Shown piece by piece: positions 1-11,058 of a stretch of DNA of 64,000 nucleotides. Origin of the DNA: Dasypus novemcinctus (taxonomy: Eukaryota > Chordata > Mammalia > Cingulata > Dasypodidae); contig NC_080677.1 in assembly GCF_030445035.2 (NCBI RefSeq), positions 154,009,169-154,073,168 on the forward strand, written 5' to 3'. The position numbers and the translations under genes are program-made. The notes below the pieces were generated by a model. It was not told the DNA's origin and searched no databases. It saw only the letters and a program-made list of their open reading frames with translations. Numbering within the stretch: position 1 is the first letter of the stretch; every line of letters starts with the position of its first letter.

Positions 1-365
1 CAGATATGGGTCAATAGTTGAGTGCACACCTCCCACATGGGAGGTCCTGGGTTTTGTTCCCAATGCCTCCTAAAGAAGACAAACAAACAATGAACAGACA
101 ATGAGCAAAAACAAATGAACAGGGAGTGGATATGGCTCAAACAGTTGAGTACCTGCTTCCCACACAGGAGGTCCTGGGTTCAGTCCCTGTGCTTCCCAAG
201 GAAAAAACAAACAGACAACAAGCAAAAAGACAAGGAGCAAAAACAACGAGCAGAGAATGAGCGCAAACAATGAGCAAAAACAACGAACAAACAGACAAGG
301 GAGCCATCTTGGGTGTGGAAGGGTGAGCCGAAAAGTTTGTCTGAAAGGTTGAAAGACCATTTTTT
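1..365 (+). repeat. Two tandem DAS-type SINE copies
   Basis: Two head-to-tail copies of a tRNA-derived SINE. The first is cut by the window start and runs to about 120. The second begins with 'gagtggatatggctcaaa' near 125 and has the B-box-like 'ggttcagtccc' near 177. Each is followed by an A-rich tail built of acaaacaa/gagcaaaaac units. The second copy ends in a 'gggagccatcttgggtgtgg' module, which recurs at about 25948. I recognise the head as the armadillo DAS SINE, and orientation follows from the A-rich tail. Confidence 0.8.
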
Positions 366-1084
366 AAAAACCTTATGTTAATTGAGAAAGGACTTCCTCT
401 AGCATCAACCTCTCTTTCCATGGCCTTATCGACACTAAAGGATTGCTTGAGCTGTGTGCCTATGAGCGGAGGGCAAGGAAGAAGCCAAAAGAACCCCCTT
501 GTGCACTGGAGCCACGTTGGGCAGGATGGTGCAGGAGGCACCCCACCATGTCATAGGAGGGTCTGCAACAGGGATCGGGTGCTTTTCGGCATTGGGTTCC
601 CCCAGCAGACCTTACCAAACTGCCTTTGTATTAGGGAAGCCTGTGCTCCCGTGAATTCCAAACTTATTCTAGGGAATTTGGGGAGGACACGGATAGGAAA
701 GGACCTCTGATGTTTTGCCCTGTCTCCCACCCAGCAGATGGTCAGTTCCTGGATGGACATGGCTTCCTCAGGCGCAGGGTGAAGCGGAGCTCTAGGACGC
801 CACGGAGGTTTGGGGGTGAAGAGCGTGTGGGGTTGGAGTCAGAGAGATGAGTCCACATCCTGGAGTCTGTAAATGGAGCTGACGTGCGTTCTTAAACTTT
901 TTCTTAGGACTTTAATTTCTTCATATTTAGAATGCAGATAACGATCCCATCTTCAGTTTTAAAACAGGGATGAAAAGAAAGAATGTATCTGAGGCCCATT
1001 GCACCATGCCTGGTTTATAGTAAGTACTCCATAAATGTTCGCCAAGCTGCAACATTTGCTATTACACCAGCTAGAGTCCTATAC
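366..1084. other. Intergenic, no gene seen
   Basis: No convincing exon or RNA gene. The part near 940-1045 (gcagataacgatcccatc ... tagtaagtactccataaatg) looks like the 3' half of a worn MIR on the plus strand. The remainder is unique sequence with short overlapping frames only. Confidence 0.5.
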
Positions 1085-1262
1085 TAAAATTCTGAACATT
1101 TTCCATATGTTGGATTAGGTCCTTACAAGAACCCTGGGAGGTAGGCTTTCTTATTTCCATTATTTAAGAGTGGAAACCGAATTTCACAAAGCTCAAGTGC
1201 TTGGCAAAGGACACCCGGCAGGTGGCAGATTTGGGAGAAAACCCCAAGCCCTCTGAACTCCT
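1085..1262 (-). repeat. MIR SINE relic
   Basis: Reads as a reverse-complement MIR. It has the 'ccttacaagaaccctgggaggtag' type core, then a degraded 'gaggaaactgaggc' segment (agagtggaaaccgaatttcac), then 'aaggacacccggcaggtggcaga'-like sequence ending in 'agccctctgaactcc'. Divergence is high, as expected for this mammal-wide family. Confidence 0.55.
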
Positions 1263-1399
1263 GCAATTCATCCATTCAAACGTAAATCTGAGGCTTTCTA
1301 CATGTTAGACACTGGGATAGATGAGGAACGCTGCCAGGCTCAGCGAGTTTATGGTCCAGGGAGGGATGGAGACGCCGGTCAAGTGCCCAGCTAATACGG

Positions 1400-2960
1400 G
1401 GGCGGCTCAAAGCGGATTCCAGTGCTCTGAAAGAAGGGCAGACAGTCTGAGAAGGGCAGATCACAGAGGAGCCTGGCTTCGACTCGAGGTCAGAGCAAGC
1501 GAGGGCGAGTGGGCGTTAGCTGGCCGGAGGCAGGAGGGGTCCGTGGGAAGGAGAGCTAGCCAGTGTGACCGGAGGCGGAGGAGCCGGAGGAGCCGGCCCG
1601 GCTGGGGAGGCGCACAGTCACTGGCCCGCGCTGGCCCCTGCCGCGCGCCAGGCGGGTCTGGGACCCCGTGCTCCCCGCTCACAGATTCCTCGCGGATCTA
1701 GGCTGCAAAGCCACTCGGGAATGCGCCGTTCCCTGCATTTCCCCCTGCCGTGCTGGCGGCCCCGGGGGTCCCCTGTCAGAGCCACCCCGACCTGGACCTT
1801 GGCCTCCAGGTGGGGCGCGTGTCCCGTTAGGTCCCCACCTGGGCCGGCCGGACCCGAGGCCTCAGGGCGAGGCTTGGCGGTGTCCTCGTCCACTGAGCTC
1901 GCCGGGGCCAGCGTCCCTCCGCTGCCAGCCGCTCCCCGCCATCCGGGCAGCTGGCTGAAGCTGTTTCTTGTCCAGTATTTTCTTGACTCTCAGTGGGAAG
2001 CGCGGTACGAGAACCCGGCCAGCCGTGGCTGAATGAGACGTCCCGTGGCCACGGCTTCCCCCTTCCTCTCGGCCCGCGACGCCTCAGGGGACCTGAAAGC
2101 CAGCGAGCCGGCCCCAGGGATCAGGCGTTTAGGCCCGGGTCCCTCTGCGCAGATCCTCGGGCCTCGTGGTCCGTGAGGCGGCGTCCTGCGTGGCGCCCCC
2201 TCGGTCTCCAGCCTCGTCGTCCCCGGGACGGCGTCCCTGAGTGGCGCCCCCTCGGTCTCCAGCCTCGTCGTCCCCGGGACGGCGTCCCTGAGTGGCGCCC
2301 CCTCGGTCTCCAGCCTCGTGGTCCCCGGGACGGCGTCCCTGCGTGGCGCCCCCTCGGTCTCCAGCCTCGTGGTCCCCGGGACGGCGTCCCTGCGTGGCGC
2401 CCCCTCGGTCTCCAGCCTCGTGGTCCCCGGGACGGCGTCCCTGCGTGGCGCCCCCTCGGTCTCCAGCCTCGTCGTCCCCGGGACGGCGTCCCTGTGTGGC
2501 GCCCCCTCGGTCTCCAGCCTCGTCGTCCCCGGGACGGCGTCCCTGTGTGGCGCCCCCTCGATCTTCAGCCTCGTGGTCCCTGCGCGGCGCCCCCTCACGG
2601 CCTGCGCCTGCCCGCCACGCCTCCTCGGGGTTCCACGAGGTCGAGAATGGCGTCTGCGTCAGCCCAGGGCCTGGCACCCCGACACACATCGCACGCTGGC
2701 TGAGCGGGCTCCCCGTGGGAGGCACCTGCTCGCCCGTCGGGGGGCTGGGGGCCTGGGGACATGACCCCTAAGAGCCGGGTCCTCCTTCAACCAGATGCCG
2801 TCGCAGCAGCCTGGCACGAGGGCTCAGCTCCGCTCGGCCCCGACTCTGGTCCCGGGGAGGCGGCAGCCTCCAGGGAGGGCAGAGGCCGGAGGGGCTGGGA
2901 GTCCAAACCGCAGGGAGCCCAGGGCTGGGAGGTCCTGCTGGGGTGAGCCTCCCCCGTTGC
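1400..2960. other. GC-rich, CpG-containing block
   Basis: Strongly GC-rich with many CpG dinucleotides, around and including a 51-bp minisatellite. Open frames of 100-236 codons exist here on both strands and in several frames at once, with Pro/Arg/Gly/Ala-rich translations and no recognisable domain. That pattern is what low stop-codon density in GC-rich DNA produces, so I do not call a gene. A promoter CpG island is possible but I see no clear core promoter motifs. Confidence 0.45.
2191..2598. repeat. 51-bp minisatellite, eight copies
   Basis: Unit begins 'tggcgccccctcggtctcca' and recurs at 2191, 2242, 2293, 2344, 2395, 2446, 2497 and 2548, an exact 51-bp period. Copies differ mainly at a gtc/gtg position and at ctgag/ctgcg/ctgtg near the unit end; the last copy is the most divergent (tcgatcttcag, and a shortened end). 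Because 51 is a multiple of three, stop-free frames run through the array as 17-residue repeats in several frames of both strands. The array is most likely non-coding, but length polymorphism is expected. Confidence 0.9.
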
Positions 2961-3019
2961 TGAGAGCCAGAGGGCGAGGGCAGCCCTTCCAGAGGTGCCC
3001 AAGAGGCCAGCGGGGCCTC

Positions 3020-3300
3020 AGCCCGGGTCCTGGGAACCGGACCTTTTTAGGACACAGGGTCTTTGAAGATGGCATTCGTAAGAGGAGGCCACACTGCGCC
3101 ACGGTGGGCCCTAACCCAGGACGACTGGGGTCTTATAGAAGGGGGATTGGACACAGGCAGAGGTGCAGTGTGTCACACACAGCGGCCTGCTGGCCAGCTG
3201 CCACCAGGACCCAGGGTGTGGGGCACAGAACGGGCTCTTCCTGCAGTCCTGGGGGCAGCCGGTCCTGCTGCCCCGGGGACTCAGTTACAACTGGAGGAAA
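3020..3300 (+). repeat. MaLR/MLT1-type LTR relic
   Basis: Carries the diagnostic run of the MLT1 middle: 'agggtctttgaagatggcat', then 'gtgggccctaacccaggacg', then 'ggggtcttatagaagggg', then 'ttggacacaggcagag'. These correspond in order to the known MLT1 segments. The 3' end with poly-A signal is not clear. It lies just downstream of the GC-rich block. Confidence 0.55.
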
Positions 3301-3309
3301 CGGAGACGT

Positions 3310-4755
3310 TTGAACAGGTTTTTTTGATTGATTCCCATTAGTGGTGAAAAGATCTTTTTACTTTTTTTAATACCCAAAAGAAAACTTGCCTTTCTGAATA
3401 CTAAAAAAGATTTTTACCTTAAGGGAACAGACTGTCCTCCAACTTAGCTGGCGTGTTACAAATCTAGCAGATTATCACTTCCAGGCTACCCCGAGCTGTT
3501 GAAGCGACAGAGTGAGCCACAAGATCCGAGCGCTTTCGCCCCATTTTTGTTAAGGGTCCCCCTCTCTTTCCCCTTCTCTCTCCCCGGCGTCCTCCCCTTT
3601 GTCTCCGCCGTATTGGAAGTCAATACCCCTGGAGCGTCCGGGGCGCTCAGCTGCTGCGTGCAGAGGCATGATGAGTTATGGCCTTTGTCAGCAGGAGGTG
3701 GCGAAGGCAGCCCGGGAGAGCCTAAGCTTTGTTTTTTCAGCAACCACCACTCTAAGCTGTAAACCTGTGAGCATTTTGCTTGCGCCAGCGCCTCCAAGAG
3801 CAGGTGCCGTTTCAGAAACCCAGAGGCCAGAGAGCAGGGTCTGAGGAGTCCTCGCGCTGCAGTGGCACTGGGCAGGCACCGGGCCCGGGCCTGCTTTTGG
3901 CTCTGGCCTTGGCCTTGCATTGACCTCGGGCATGCTCCAGTGACTCCTCTGACACTGGGTCTCCTCTTCTGCGGAACGTCGGGGTGGGCTTCTGAGATCG
4001 CTTCTGGCTCCAGAAGGGTCAACCGTCAGGAGAAATGGACTCAGAGACCTGGGAAAGCTGGAAGGATCCTATGGGACCTCCGCCCCCCCTTCACGTTTCA
4101 GTTGAGTGACCCTGCGCCAAGTCAGATTCAGTATCAGAAGCAAAGTCCTGCTGGAGCCCTGCCCCTCTGCGTCCACCCCCCTTCCAGGCTGGCAGAGACG
4201 GGGCTGCTGCTAGACTGGGCTGGGGCTGGGCTGGCGAGCATTTCGGGGCTGCCTGGGCAGTGCTGGCCTCAAGTATGGCAACCGGAGGGGTTCCGAGCCT
4301 CTAGATGCTTCCAGGGCTCTGGGGGGTGGGGTGGCGATGGCGGAGGAGTCAGGACTCACCCTCAAGGCCTTGCTCTCAGCGTTTCCTGGTAGGACATCCA
4401 CAGACCCCCTCTTCTTTCATTTTCTTCTTTCTCCCACAAATAATGGCCCTGCCGGGGTCCTGGCTTGCAGGAGCTTGCTGAGGGTGTGGACTGACCACCA
4501 GGCCCCCGTGGGGGCTGCACTGGTTCTCCACGGCCCGGCTGCCAGCGAGCGGGAAAAGCCACTGCCGCCCTTTGTCTGGTGTCGGGACTGACCCTGCCCA
4601 GCAGCAGGGGGGCCGCTCGCCCCTCCCAGCACCCTGACCAGTGCCGATGGCCCCCCGTGCTCCCAGAACTGGGCTGGCCCCCTCGTGTGTGCGGGGTCCA
4701 GCAGTGGGGAGCAAAGGCTGCTCATAAACATGGGTGGTAGCACTAGTTCTTAAAG
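3310..4755. other. Intergenic, no gene seen
   Basis: Moderately GC-rich unique sequence. The open frames here (for example 3486-4022 minus and 3862-4392 plus) overlap on opposite strands and show no family features. I see no exon with supporting splice signals and recognisable protein. Confidence 0.5.
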
Positions 4756-4768
4756 ATCATCATCAGCT

Positions 4769-5292
4769 ACTGTTTTCCTTATCTTACATTTGGTGTATTT
4801 TCGCCCCAACCCACCCTATTATTATTTTTTAAATATATTTTTATGACAGAAGCTGTACACTTACAAAACAATCATGCACTTGCGTAGAGTTCCCATACCA
4901 TACCCCTCTATCAATACACCACACGGTGGTGGAACATTTGTTACAGATTATGAGATAATATCATCAGATTATTACCAGGTCCATAGCATGCATTTGTCAT
5001 GCTTTTTCCATACTCCCCCATTATCAGTGATATAAAGAATAATAATAATAGGGTGGGTTGGGGGACAATACGCCGAATGTAAGCTACTTGGTTGGTAGTA
5101 GTACTTTGAGGATGCTCTTTAATCACTAGTTAAAAATGTTTCACAACAATGCAAGTACTGGTGGTAGGGTAAGGTATGATGTCCCTGTATGATGTTATAT
5201 ATGTTTGTTTTGTAAATTCACAGCCATAACTATACACTTACTGTTTATGTGAGTTTATGTATGAGTGATACATTCCAATAAATTTTTAAAAA
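4769..5292 (+). mobile_element. 5'-inverted (twin-primed) L1 3' end
   Basis: A single insertion bounded by the 13-bp target duplication atcatcat(c/t)agct at 4756-4768 and 5293-5305. The right half (about 5041-5292) reads as an L1-type 3' UTR on the plus strand, ending in an AATAAA-like signal and A-rich tail. The left half (4769-5040) is antisense upstream L1 sequence. The segment at 4781-4826 is the reverse complement of 5041-5085 (about 45 bp, shared core aataatagggtgggttgggg), as expected when twin priming copies a short overlap on both sides of the inversion point. The L1 family assignment is by resemblance to antisense L1 3' UTR text elsewhere in mammals. Confidence 0.65.
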
Positions 5293-5389
5293 ATCATCAT
5301 TAGCTCTCCAGGTGACCTTGAATTTGCTTTTGCCAAAGCCCCAGTGCTGGCCAGAGGCCTAACTCTGGCTGATGAGAATCTGCCCCTCG

Positions 5390-5735
5390 AAACACACATG
5401 CACATACATATTCACACACTTGCCCACCCACACATGTGCACGCACACACTCATATTTACACATCCACTCAGCCACATGTGTGCACACCCACCCACACATG
5501 TGCACACTCACATACTCATAATGCACTCACACATGCACATTCATACACACATACATTCACACACACATCCACCCACATGTGCACACAGGCTTATACATAC
5601 ACACACAAACTCGCCCGTGCATGTTCCCACACATACCTCACGTGCTCATCTACAATGCACTCTCACACTCACATGCACACGTGTACATGCACATTCATGC
5701 ACCTGCACACTCGCACCCTCCCAGGCACCTAAAAT
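5390..5735. repeat. Degenerate CA-rich array
   Basis: About 345 bases of imperfect (CA)n with interspersed catg, catt and cacc variants (for example 'cacacatgtgcacgcacaca'). Long stop-free frames rich in His and Thr cross it on the plus strand, but they are products of the repeat. Not coding. Confidence 0.85.
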
Positions 5736-6244
5736 CTCACGCTCCTGGGAGCCGAGCTGGGAACCAAGCGGGCTGGTGCACCCTGCAGGGGCTTGGAGCA
5801 CGACTGGGAACTCAGGCACCTTCCCTGCCAGGCTCCCCCACCCCCTTCCTCCGTGTCAGTGTGTCCCCCCTACATCTCTAGGGTAGGTTTCCTCCACCCC
5901 CAACCGAATTTCAGAGAAGATCTGGATCGCTTGATAAGCCATCCCTGGGACTTCCATCTGAGGTTGTGGAAAGAGGCCCACTGAGCAGGGGGTTAAGGGG
6001 GCCCCAGGTGTTGTGCTCCCAGACCCCCGAGGCTGCGCCTTGTTGTGGAGGGGTGTGGAGGGCCCTGGAGGGGGCAGAGGGCCGGGAGGGCCAGGGAGGG
6101 CCGTGCAGGCCGCAGAGGGCGAGGGGAGCATCGACTGTCTCCTCTCCTTGTGCACGTCAGGGTGCACAGTGGACAGGGTTTCTGCTTGTGAAATCTCCCT
6201 GCTGACGAGTGCAAACGTGAGCAGGCCACCCAGAGGAAGGGTCA

Positions 6245-6415
6245 CGGATTCCTGTGTTCAAGTCCTGGCTTTTCTACTTCCTGACTCTGAGACCGTGGGC
6301 AACTTTTTTATGTGACCTCTCTGTGTCTCAGTTTCCCTATCTACAGAAATGGAGATGAAAACACCCGTGTAGAAGGGGCCTAGCTGGGCCTCAGCAGATG
6401 GCAGCTGTAATAGGT
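6245..6415 (+). repeat. MIR SINE relic
   Basis: Plus-strand MIR: 'gttcaagtcctggcttttct', then 'gaccgtgggcaactt', then 'tgtctcagtttccctatct', then 'aaatggagatgaaaacac'. These are the standard MIR core landmarks in order. Confidence 0.75.
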
Positions 6416-6679
6416 CATGCTTTTAAAGTTATTTATCTCCTTTGGCCTAAGGCCTTATCCCAGGAACAGGACACACCTGTTAGTCACAAAAGCTGAACCA
6501 ACCCAGCCCGGGTTTCAGCGGGCCAGTGAAGAGCCTCACCTTTTACTCTTACACGCAGGGACGTGGCGTCCCACGGAAAGGAAACGCCAGGGCGCGGTGG
6601 ATACTGGACAGTCGGGGCTTCTGGCTGGCGGTGGCTCGATGAGTCATGGGCCCCCCCATAAAAGAACCTGCTTTTAATC

Positions 6680-7012
6680 CACTCCTGTGAGTGTGACCCC
6701 ATTGTAAACAGGCCTTTTGAAAAGGTTTTTATCTGACATGTGGCCAACCCAAGCAGATCAGGCTTAAATTCGGATTATTGGAGGCCTTTTTAAGTAGAAG
6801 AAATTCAGACATAGAAAAATAGCCTTGGAAAGAAGCAAGAAGTCAAGGAACCGGAAGGAGAAAAGAGAAGATGCTGCGGTCATCACTGCCACGTGACAGA
6901 AAGCCAAGCAGCCCGCAGCCGGCTCCAGACCCGAGGAGGAAGCATCGCCTTGCTGACACCTTGACCCTGGACTTCTGGCCTCAGAACCACGCGTCAGTAA
7001 ATTCCCTTTGTT
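6680..7012 (+). repeat. LTR relic of MaLR/ERVL type
   Basis: The order of motifs ('gtgtgaccccattgtaaaca', 'gtggccaacccaagcagatc', 'aagtagaagaaattcagaca', 'gccacgtgacagaaagccaa', 'cttgctgacaccttgaccct', 'ggacttctggcctcagaacc', 'cagtaaattccctttgttga') matches the 3' half of MaLR-type LTRs, in which 'gacaccttgat...ggacttc...' precedes the polyadenylation signal. The AATAAA is degraded to cagtaaat. The exact subfamily cannot be named from reading alone. Confidence 0.5.
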
Positions 7013-8844
7013 GAAGACAACCCATGGGTGGGATCTGCCTTTGCAGTGGGACAGACTCTTTCCCTAATTCTTCCAGGGTTTCCTTGGGCTCTCCCTCCGG
7101 GCTGGCACGTCTCAGCTGGGGAGACCAGACCTCCACTGTGGGGAGCTCCGGAGGAGAAGGCGCCAAGGACCCGGCTATGGCCACCCGGGGGTCTGCCCTG
7201 GACCCCGTGAGACCCCTGGAACTGCCCAGCGAGGCCTGGGGCTCCTGCGGCTGCTTGGCGACAGTGCTGGCAGGAGCCAAAGAGAGCCGCCGCCCTCGGA
7301 GTGGGGGTGCGTGGGCCGACGGGGGGCTGCGGGACCTTGTGCCCAGCGGAGCCAGCGCGATCGCGGGCTCGGGACGCCCAGCCTGGGCGGCCCAGCCCCT
7401 GGTGCCGGCCGGTCCTCAGGCGGCTCTTCTCACCTGGGCTGCCCTGGGCCGCCCGCACCTGGCAGCAGGCCTCTCTGTCCTCCCTCCCCAGCCAGACCAG
7501 CTCCCCTCCGCCAAAGCCAAGGCCAGCTGGTCTCCTCTGCTCCTGGAAGATATGGGAGCCCCACACCTGCTTAGCCCACAGCAGAGCCAGACTGCCACAG
7601 GTAATCCATTCCTCCTTTTTAAGAAAACATGGAAGTATACCGGATATCCTGTTTTTATATCTGACATTTTCCATTCAATATATTGTGAATGTTTTCCCGT
7701 GTCCTTTTGTAGTCCTCTACAAGATAAATGTTAATGACGGTGTATTCCCTGGTCTTTGGGGAGCAGAGGTCCCCAGTGGGAGGGCTTACGAGCCAATCCC
7801 CTGGGGCCAGGGAAGAAAACAGCACAAGTTCCTTTCCTATCCATTAGTATATGAAACATAAGAACTATTTTACTATTATCTCATAATATAATCCCCGGAC
7901 TCTCCTGCTGCCTGCACCCTATCAGCATGTCAGATGGTTTACCTGTAGCAGCTGTGGGAAGAGAGGGCTCCCCCAAAAGAGGACCTTGATAGTGGCACCT
8001 GTGCATCTTCATTTGCTTTTAGCAAAGTGAGTTTTCTAGAGTTTTTGACTGTGTGGTTAAAGGGATTTCCAGATTATGCTCTTTCAATCTTCACAATATG
8101 GAGAGGAGACTTGAAAAGCTTCCTGCACAAGAGGAGGACAAGAAAATGATAGGATTCTTCTTGAATTTCTAGGACAAGTTTGTCATAAATCTCATTAGCT
8201 GTAAGAGCAATGTTAATATAATCAAATCTGAAAAGAAGTCAGCCAAAAACATATTAGCATCTTGACAAGATTATGTGCATGATGGCTATATAGCCATTTC
8301 ATTCATGAGGGTTTTGCTTTAAGTACACATTATGCTTTGAAATGTTAACTAATGAGAACTTCACCCTAAGCAAGACATTTAAAAACTAAACATCCAGAAC
8401 ATAAAATCAAACCTCAACACTTTTCCCCACTGATGTTTAAAGTTAGGCAATATTTCAGTACTTAAAATTTTATTTTACTAAACTTGTAAATAAAAATAAA
8501 TGTTTCGAAGCTTAAAAGTCACATACCATGGTAAAACTGGCCAAAATAACACAGAAAAAAATATGGCGATGAACTTAAAAATGTATTCTTTCCCCAGAAA
8601 ATACTATTGGAAGATGGATAGAAAGCAATGGGTGAATATTTGAACAAGCAAATATTAGGATACATTTTACAGTGTGGGAGTTTTGCCATGTAGGTGGATG
8701 AAAGTACTTACGTTTCCAACATGACTCAGTCACAGTATTTGCCAAATTCCATTAAAAACAGAACACATAAACTGCACTTTTGTAAGCCACTAAAGGAAGG
8801 CTAATTGGGGACCATATATTTTCGATAGTGACTGATGTCTTTAT
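7013..8844. other. Intergenic; GC-rich then AT-rich, no gene seen
   Basis: 7013-7600 is GC-rich with overlapping frames on both strands (236 aa plus, 226 aa minus) that cover the same bases and lack family motifs. 7600-8844 is AT-rich unique sequence without usable frames. No RNA gene or clear older repeat was recognised. Confidence 0.45.
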
Positions 8845-8858
8845 AATAATGGTTTTTA

Positions 8859-9254
8859 TTTTTTTATTTTTTTATTTTTAAGATTTATTTTTATTTATTT
8901 AATTCCCCTCCCCCGGTTGTCTGTTTTCTGTGTCTTTTTGTTTTGCTGTGTCTTGTTTCTTTGTCTGCTTCTTTTGTCGTCAGCAGCACGGGAAGTGTGG
9001 GCGGCGCCATTCCTCGGCAGGCTGCTCCCTCCTTCGTGCTGGGCGGCTCTTCTTATGGGTGCACTCCTTGCGCTGCACCCTTGCGCGTGGGGCTCCCCTA
9101 CGCGGGGGACACCCCTGCGTGGCAGGGCACTCCTTGCGCGCATCAGCACTGCGCATGGCCAGCTCCACACGGGTCAAGGAGGCCCGGGGTTTGAACCGCG
9201 GGCCTCCCATGTGGTAGACGGACGCCCTAACCACTGGGCCAAAGTCCGTTTCCC
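8859..9254 (-). mobile_element. DAS SINE, long form
   Basis: Complete minus-oriented copy. It starts on the plus strand with T-rich tail and 'aagatttatttttatttatt', and ends with the reversed tRNA-like head 'accactgggccaaagtccg'. Target duplication aataatggttttta is found at 8845-8858 and 9255-9268, perfect over 14 bases. Little divergence from the other long copies suggests a fairly recent insertion. Confidence 0.9.
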
Positions 9255-9271
9255 AATAATGGTTTTTAAAA

Positions 9272-9495
9272 AACCCTGGGAGTGAATGTGGCTCCCATGT
9301 GGGAAATGGGAGGTCCCAGGTTCAGTCCCTGGTGCCTCCTAAAAGACAAAACACAAACAACAAGCAAACAAACAAGGTAACCAGCTCAGGGGTGTCGATG
9401 TGGCTCAGTGGTTGAGAGCTGGCTTCTCACATACAAGGTCCAGGGTTCAATCTCCAGCCCTGGTTCCTCAAAAAAAAAAAAAAAAATCCCAAACA
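9272..9495 (+). repeat. Two short DAS SINE heads in tandem
   Basis: Heads at about 9276 ('gggagtgaatgtggctccca') and 9393 ('ggtgtcgatgtggctcagtg'), each followed by a B-box-like 'ggttcagtccc' or 'ggttcaatctc' and an A-rich tail. The second tail is a run of A near 9470-9487. They directly abut the downstream target duplication of the preceding long SINE. Confidence 0.8.
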
Positions 9496-9649
9496 AAACA
9501 AAATAAAACCCTACATTGGTCTATGTACGGAGAGAGCAGATACTCCAGCAGTGATCCCAAGGGAGCTGCAGTGTCATGGCAGAACTAACAGGAAGCATGC
9601 TGGGTAACAACAGTGTCCCCAGTTCCAGCTGCCAACGTGCGAATTCCTG

Positions 9650-9812
9650 TTCTGTTAGCTCTGTGACCTTGGGCAAGTTACTTAACCTCCCCGTGCCTCA
9701 GTTTCCTTGGACCTGTAGAATGGGGATCATACTTCTCTCAGTGAAAATTAAATGAGTGACTATACATAAGTGCTTAAACTATGTCTGGCATAGAGTAAGT
9801 GCTCATTTACGC
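9650..9812 (+). repeat. MIR SINE
   Basis: Well preserved MIR core: 'gctctgtgaccttgggcaag', 'ttacttaacctccccgtgcc', 'tcagtttccttggacctgta', then 'aaattaaatgagtgac' and the 3' end 'tctggcatagagtaagtgct'. Confidence 0.85.
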
Positions 9813-10184
9813 CACACTTGAAATTTATCCTGCCATGCACAGACAAACTACTGCCACAAAGTATTTGTAACTGAAAGTGCTTGAAGTGCTACACAGAATA
9901 TCACGGAAGTGGTTCATTTTATAAATAAATGATTTTAATGGTAAAATTGCTCTAATATTTTTAAGGATATAGGGAATGAGAAAAAAATGTTATATCCATG
10001 CACAGGTTGGATGTGTATCTTGTAGCAAATTACTTAAAAGAATTGATAAATTTAAAAATGAATTAGACATTTTTGTATGCTTTCCATATTATATTACTTA
10101 ACTTTCAAATATATATATATATACACACAGATGAATACATGGACCCTGTATTCTACAGAATATAGATTATTCTATATTCTGTTT

Positions 10185-10382
10185 AACTGAGCATAACCAA
10201 AATCATGTGGTTCTCACTAAGCCAAACATATTTCCATCATATGAATGAATACAACAAAATGAAAATTATTCTAGAATAGTTAAAATTTACATATTTTATG
10301 TTTTGTGATGCATATAGCATTTTTAGTTCAATAGTACAAATGTTTATTTTATTAAAAATAAATATGGATACATTAGGGTGTG
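10185..10382 (+). repeat. 198-bp direct repeat, copy A
   Basis: AT-rich segment from 'aactgagcataaccaaaatc' to 'tacattagggtgtg'. It aligns without gaps to 10861-11058; I count 18 mismatches over 198 positions (about 91% identity), several clustered near the middle of the first third (catcatat versus tgtcgtac). It is either a local duplication or two insertions of one repeat family. No protein coding potential. Confidence 0.85.
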
Positions 10383-10860
10383 CCTGAGTTAGGTGACATT
10401 TCAATGATTAATGATAAAGTAATACTTTTGAAAGAAATTCATGCTATGGTGAGAACACTTTGATTTCTATTGTTATATGATTTTATTGCTGGAAAAAGGA
10501 GCAGTTATATATAAAAACTCTATTTGCTCATTTTAAAAGGTGGAAAGAGAATTTTCTGACCTGTTTAAAGATCTTCCTATGAGAAATCTAGTGTGTTTTG
10601 AACCTATTTGTTAAAATATAAAAAAATGTGTCATGGAGGTAAAAATTTTACTAACCTAATTTCAGTAAAAATCTCTCTGTACTTAGTCTATGACAATGAA
10701 AAATTAATTTCATGATTTAGTAAGTGTATTCAATGATGTCTTCTATATGTATCTGTGTCTTTAATAAAGGTTGTTTTCAATGATGGCAAGAATTATAACC
10801 AAATATTGAAATATTTTGAACTGTTAAGTTACAAAGTGTTGAACCAAGATTGAAAAGAAT

Positions 10861-11058
10861 AACTGAGCATATCCCAAATCATGTGGTTCTCACTAAGCCA
10901 AACATATTTCTGTCGTACGAATGAATACAATAAAATGAAAATTATTCTAAAATAGTTAAAATTTACTTATTTTATGTTGTGTAATGCCTATAACATTTTT
11001 AGCTCAATAGGACAAATGATTATTTTATTAAGAATAAATAGGGATACATTAGGGTGTG
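10861..11058 (+). repeat. 198-bp direct repeat, copy B
   Basis: Second copy of the 198-bp segment, 676 bases downstream of copy A, same orientation and length. Sequence after it diverges at once (copy A continues cctgagtt, copy B continues ttctaaaa), so the shared boundary is sharp at the right end. Confidence 0.85.

Noticed and set aside
125..200. Functional tRNA gene from the SINE head
   Set aside because: A- and B-box-like text is present but the arms needed for a cloverleaf are not, and the unit is followed by a SINE tail.
1993..2703. 236-codon frame with 17-residue repeats as a repeat protein
   Set aside because: The repeat is a 51-bp minisatellite and frames are open on both strands; nothing favours this frame.
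5344..5886. His/Thr-rich 180-codon frame
   Set aside because: Translation of a CA-rich microsatellite; no function can be inferred.
7024..7734. 236-codon plus frame at the end of an LTR relic
   Set aside because: A 226-codon frame covers the same bases on the minus strand; neither has family features.
8917..9285. Cys/Leu-rich small protein frames recurring at 9, 16, 19.6, 29.8, 40.4, 45.7, 48.1 and 49.6 kb
   Set aside because: The recurrence looked like a gene family but all are antisense readings of the long SINE body.
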